A stretch of 35,858 nt of DNA from Acidobacteriota bacterium (GTDB taxonomy: Bacteria; Acidobacteriota; Polarisedimenticolia; JACPZX01). Below the pieces are notes generated by a model. That model was given only the letters and a program-made list of their open reading frames with translations, did no database searches and was not told the origin of the DNA. The number at the start of each line of letters is the position of its first letter. The stretch's first letter is position 1. Position numbers and translations under genes: made by a program. Where the stretch lies: positions 1-35,858 of the forward strand of contig JACPZX010000084.1 of assembly GCA_016195325.1 (NCBI GenBank). The letters are read 5' to 3'. Below, piece after piece: positions 33,519 through 35,858 of the stretch.

Positions 33519-33938
33519 CTACGCCGCGCTCGTGCAGTAGCGGCACTTCTTCGCGACGGCGAGGATCTTCTCGCCGCACTGGCCGCAGTCCTTCATGGCG
33601 GGGCCCGGAGCCGCGGGGGGCTCCTTCATGAAGAACTTCGTGATCATGAAGACGCAGAACGCGACGATGACGAAGTCGACCATCGTGTTGATAAAGAGGC
33701 CGTAGTTCAGCGTCGGCGCCCCGGCTGCGCGCGCCGCCGCGAGGGAGTCGAACTTCTGGCCGCTGAGGTTGAGGAAGAGGCTGCTGAAGTCCACCTTGCC
33801 CAGAACGAGCCCGATGGGCGGCATGAGCAGATCGGCGACCAGCGAGGAGACGACTTTTCCGGCGGCCCCTCCGATGATGACGCCGACCGCCAGGGCCAGC
33901 GCGTTCGTCTTGAGCAGGAACTCCTTGAATTCTTTCAA
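33519..33938 (-). CDS. mscL: Large-conductance mechanosensitive channel with C-terminal zinc ribbon
   Basis: 139 residues. The N-terminal helix and TM1 (EFKEFLLKTNALALAVGVII and GGAAGKVVSSLVADLLMPPI) are textbook MscL, as is TM2 (NTMVDFVIVAFCVFMITKFF). MscL forms a pentameric pore that releases osmolytes on sudden hypo-osmotic shock. After TM2 the usual cytoplasmic helical bundle is replaced by a Pro/Ala linker and a four-Cys ribbon (CGQCGEKILAVAKKCRYC, Cys at about 118, 121, 132 and 135). The gene stands alone between the DUF481 gene and ispG. Confidence 0.93.
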   Translation of the reverse strand: MKEFKEFLLKTNALALAVGVIIGGAAGKVVSSLVADLLMPPIGLVLGKVDFSSLFLNLSGQKFDSLAAARAAGAPTLNYGLFINTMVDFVIVAFCVFMITKFFMKEPPAAPGPAMKDCGQCGEKILAVAKKCRYCTSAA

Positions 33939-34084
33939 GCGGCACCTCGTCCGTGAGCGCCCGCGCGCGCGGCAGGATCCTCTATTCAGCGGGGCGCCAG
34001 TCTAGCCGAGAACCTTGGCCGTCGTAAAGAATCCAGCGGATGGAATGGGCGCCTGCGGTGCGGGGGTTTTCGGGCGGTTCTGCG

Positions 34085-35245
34085 TCAGTGGACGGCAGCG
34101 GCCGTCCTCTCGGCGATGAGGGCGTCGAGCTCCCTCCGGAGGACCTCGAGGACCTCCTGGTACGAGTACGCGCCGACCGTCTCCTCGCCGCGCTTGAGGT
34201 TGACCGTGCGGGGACCGCACCACAGTCCGAGATCGGCGTCGTCGGTCTCGCCGGGGCCGTTCACGCGGCACCCCATCACCGCGATCGTGATGGCGTGATC
34301 GCGGGCGTACGCGGTGACGTCGCGCACCCTCTCGGCGAGATCGACGAAGGCGTCGTTCTCGACGCGCGAGCAGGAGGGGCACGAGATGATGTTCAGCGCC
34401 CTGTTCTCGAAGACCGGGACCGATCGGAACCGGCCGGCGGCGATGTCGTCGAGGATCTTCCTCCCCGCGGCGATCTCCTCCTTCTTGCGGTCGTTCGGCA
34501 CCGTCAGCGAGACGCGGATCGTGTCGCCGATCCCCCGCGAGAGGAGCTGCTCGAACGCGACGCGCGTCTTGACGATGCCGTCGGGGGGCAGACCCGCCTC
34601 GGTCACCCCGAGATGGAGCGGCACGTCGGGCCTCAGGGCGGCGAAGCGGCGGTTCGCGTCGATGACCTTCTTCGGGTCGGAGTCCTTGAGCGACACGACG
34701 AACCGCCGGAACCCGAGCGACTCGAGCATCTCCGCGTGCTCGCGCGCCGACTCGACCATCTCGGCGACGTCGTCGTCGCCGAACATCCCCTTCTTGGCGG
34801 GGTCCACCGATCCGCAGTTCACGCCGATCCGCAGCGCGCAGCCGTGGCGGTCGGCGGTCTCCGCGAGGAAGGAGACCTTCTCGAGGATGGGGCGGCTCGT
34901 CTCGTGGTGGTGGAGGTGCCCGGGATTGTAGCGGAGCTTGTCGACGTGCGGCGCCACCATGGACGCGAGCCGGTAATTCTCCTGGAGGTCGACCGAGAGG
35001 GCGACGCGCGTCTCCCCGCGGATCGGCTCGAGGGCGCGCGCGTCGCGCTCCGAGTCGACGGCGATCCGGACGATGTCGGCGCCGGCTTCCTCGAGCTGCC
35101 GGACCTGGGCGACCGTCGCGGCGACGTCCTGCGTCTTCGTGGCGGTCATCGACTGGACGGCGACCGGGTGGCCGCCCCCCACGTGCGTGCTCCCGATCCG
35201 CACGTCGCGGGTGGGATTGCGGGGGCCTGCCTTCGTCTCGCTCAT
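34085..35245 (-). CDS. ispG: 4-hydroxy-3-methylbut-2-enyl diphosphate synthase (flavodoxin/ferredoxin)
   Basis: 386 residues from the ATG at 35245; an ATG at 35254 adds three residues and neither has a strong ribosome site. IspG converts methylerythritol cyclodiphosphate to HMBPP in the MEP isoprenoid pathway, using a [4Fe-4S] cluster. The TIM-barrel part has [51 protein letters not shown] and [10 protein letters not shown]. The cluster ligands are in ISCPSCSR and [12 protein letters not shown]. The length is that of the two-domain bacterial form without the plant-type insert. It stands alone, with a 146-bp gap before mscL (33939-34084) in which I see no clear element. Confidence 0.95.
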   Translation of the reverse strand: MSETKAGPRNPTRDVRIGSTHVGGGHPVAVQSMTATKTQDVAATVAQVRQLEEAGADIVRIAVDSERDARALEPIRGETRVALSVDLQENYRLASMVAPHVDKLRYNPGHLHHHETSRPILEKVSFLAETADRHGCALRIGVNCGSVDPAKKGMFGDDDVAEMVESAREHAEMLESLGFRRFVVSLKDSDPKKVIDANRRFAALRPDVPLHLGVTEAGLPPDGIVKTRVAFEQLLSRGIGDTIRVSLTVPNDRKKEEIAAGRKILDDIAAGRFRSVPVFENRALNIISCPSCSRVENDAFVDLAERVRDVTAYARDHAITIAVMGCRVNGPGETDDADLGLWCGPRTVNLKRGEETVGAYSYQEVLEVLRRELDALIAERTAAAVH

Positions 35246-35284
35246 GGCCCGCATTCTAGCAGGAGCCCGTGCGCCTCCGCACGG

Positions 35285-35858
35285 TCAGGGGCAGACGTTC
35301 GAGTGCTCCCGCTCCACGCCGTTGTCGTCCACGCCCCGCGATCCCTCCACGCCGCCGCGGACCCCGGCGACGAGGTAGAAGGCCCCCGAGCCGACGGGGA
35401 GGTTGTCGGTGAACTGGAGGAGCGTCGTCGCCGACGTGCCGAAGCAGAACCCCCCGTTGTGGCCGGCGAGGAGGTCGGCGCGGGTTCCCCGGTAGACGCG
35501 GTACGAGTCGGCCCCTCCCGAGGCCACGTCCCACGCGAGCCGCACCTGGCCTGCGGGGTGGGTGATCGTGAGGTTGTCGGTGGCGAAGCACTCGCCGGCC
35601 GGCGGCGCGGGCCAGCTGGGGTCGCTGCAGTTGTTGTTGTAGCCGTCGCAAACCTGAGGGGCGCCCGGGCGGACCGACGCGTGATCGTCGTCGCAGTCGG
35701 CCGCTCCCGTCGGTGGGAAGAAGACCGTGCTGCAGTACCCGTCGTGGTCGGTGTCGGTGCAGGTGTCCGAGGCGTTCGGGATCCCGTCGCCGTCGCAGTC
35801 CCCGACCTTGTGCGGCGTGAAGAGCTGCACGGTGCCAGCGTCGGCGCCGGCCGCGGCG
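35285..35858 (-). CDS. C-terminal part of a large secreted protein with MopE-like and Fn3-like domains (N-terminus beyond window)
   Basis: About 191 codons, open to the right edge of the window without a stop; a GTG at 35830 is an in-frame codon, not a convincing start. The visible part has an Asp-rich TSP3-like segment (CDGDGIPNASDTCTDTDHDG), a MopE-type motif DCDDDHASVRPGAPQVCDG with NNNC, and then a fibronectin-III-like domain (VRLAWDVASGGADSYRVYRG ... AFYLVAGVRGGVEGSRGVDD). It ends EREHSNVCP. MopE motifs bind copper or calcium in secreted proteins. The VYRG...FYLV...ERxxSxVCP ending resembles secreted proteins I associate with Acidobacteriota. The function of the whole protein is unknown. 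Confidence 0.7.
   Translation of the reverse strand, partial: AAAGADAGTVQLFTPHKVGDCDGDGIPNASDTCTDTDHDGYCSTVFFPPTGAADCDDDHASVRPGAPQVCDGYNNNCSDPSWPAPPAGECFATDNLTITHPAGQVRLAWDVASGGADSYRVYRGTRADLLAGHNGGFCFGTSATTLLQFTDNLPVGSGAFYLVAGVRGGVEGSRGVDDNGVEREHSNVCP

Overview
This is a high-GC, tightly packed bacterial chromosome segment. Most neighbouring genes overlap by an ATGA or GTGA start/stop, and GTG starts are common. Gram-negative outer-membrane proteins (an OmpA-type protein, a DUF481 barrel, a large cytochrome-associated barrel) and many multiheme cytochromes point to a sediment or subsurface Gram-negative. The C-terminal style of the secreted protein at the right edge resembles proteins I associate with Acidobacteriota, but this assignment is a weak inference. 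No tRNA, rRNA, CRISPR array or insertion sequence was recognised.

Left part (1-9570, minus strand): an anaerobic aromatic-degradation operon. Transcription runs from about 9570 towards 1. The order is a 5'-truncated mobB-like ORF, a tryptophanase-family lyase, 6-oxocyclohexenecarbonyl-CoA hydrolase (oah/bamA family) with an added zinc ribbon, an SDR dehydrogenase, 6-hydroxycyclohexenecarbonyl-CoA dehydrogenase (had), the four subunits of an ATP-dependent class I benzoyl-CoA reductase (bcrC, bcrB, bcrA, bcrD), and a GNAT acetyltransferase cut by the window edge. Two overlapping 16-bp dyads (9541-9570) lie just upstream and are the obvious operator. The ferredoxin, the dienoyl-CoA hydratase and the CoA ligase expected for this pathway are not in the window.

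Middle part (9623-23802, plus strand): an extracellular electron-transfer locus. A disrupted membrane cytochrome b/multiheme c gene (9623-10708) runs into the 3' part of an unrelated gene. Then, behind a sigma-54-type promoter, come an outer-membrane beta-barrel with a discoidin-like insert, a tandem CsgG/LpoB-like protein, a double-parvulin peptidyl-prolyl isomerase and an NHL beta-propeller. A second, near-perfect sigma-54 promoter drives a secreted hexaheme cytochrome. Its heme-motif order, His pattern and C-terminal end match the Geobacter filament cytochrome OmcS as I remember it. After a terminator-like hairpin follow a second beta-propeller, a CsgG/LpoB-like lipoprotein, a 26-heme cytochrome and a 16-heme cytochrome. 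Together this looks like a complete kit to move electrons across the outer membrane and along a cytochrome nanowire, with its own folding and assembly factors.

Right-middle part (24094-31024, plus strand): a cbb3-type oxidase operon without a conventional ccoP. A diheme lipoprotein cytochrome c, ccoN, ccoO, a small CcoQ-like protein, a 58-residue protein resembling the CcoP membrane anchor, a CcoI/FixI copper P-type ATPase lacking an HMA domain, an unknown membrane protein, and a SafE/DsbD_2-type copper-assembly protein. A third, weaker sigma-54-like site precedes it.

Right end (31094-35858, minus strand): an OmpA-family protein with six exact 90-bp thrombospondin type 3 repeats, a DUF481 outer-membrane protein, MscL with a zinc-ribbon tail, ispG, and the C-terminal part of a secreted MopE/Fn3-like protein that runs off the window.

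Taken together the organism could oxidise aromatic compounds anaerobically and dispose of the electrons either to extracellular acceptors or to low oxygen. Pairing a class I (ATP-driven) benzoyl-CoA reductase with an OmcS-like nanowire locus differs from Geobacter, which uses the class II enzyme.
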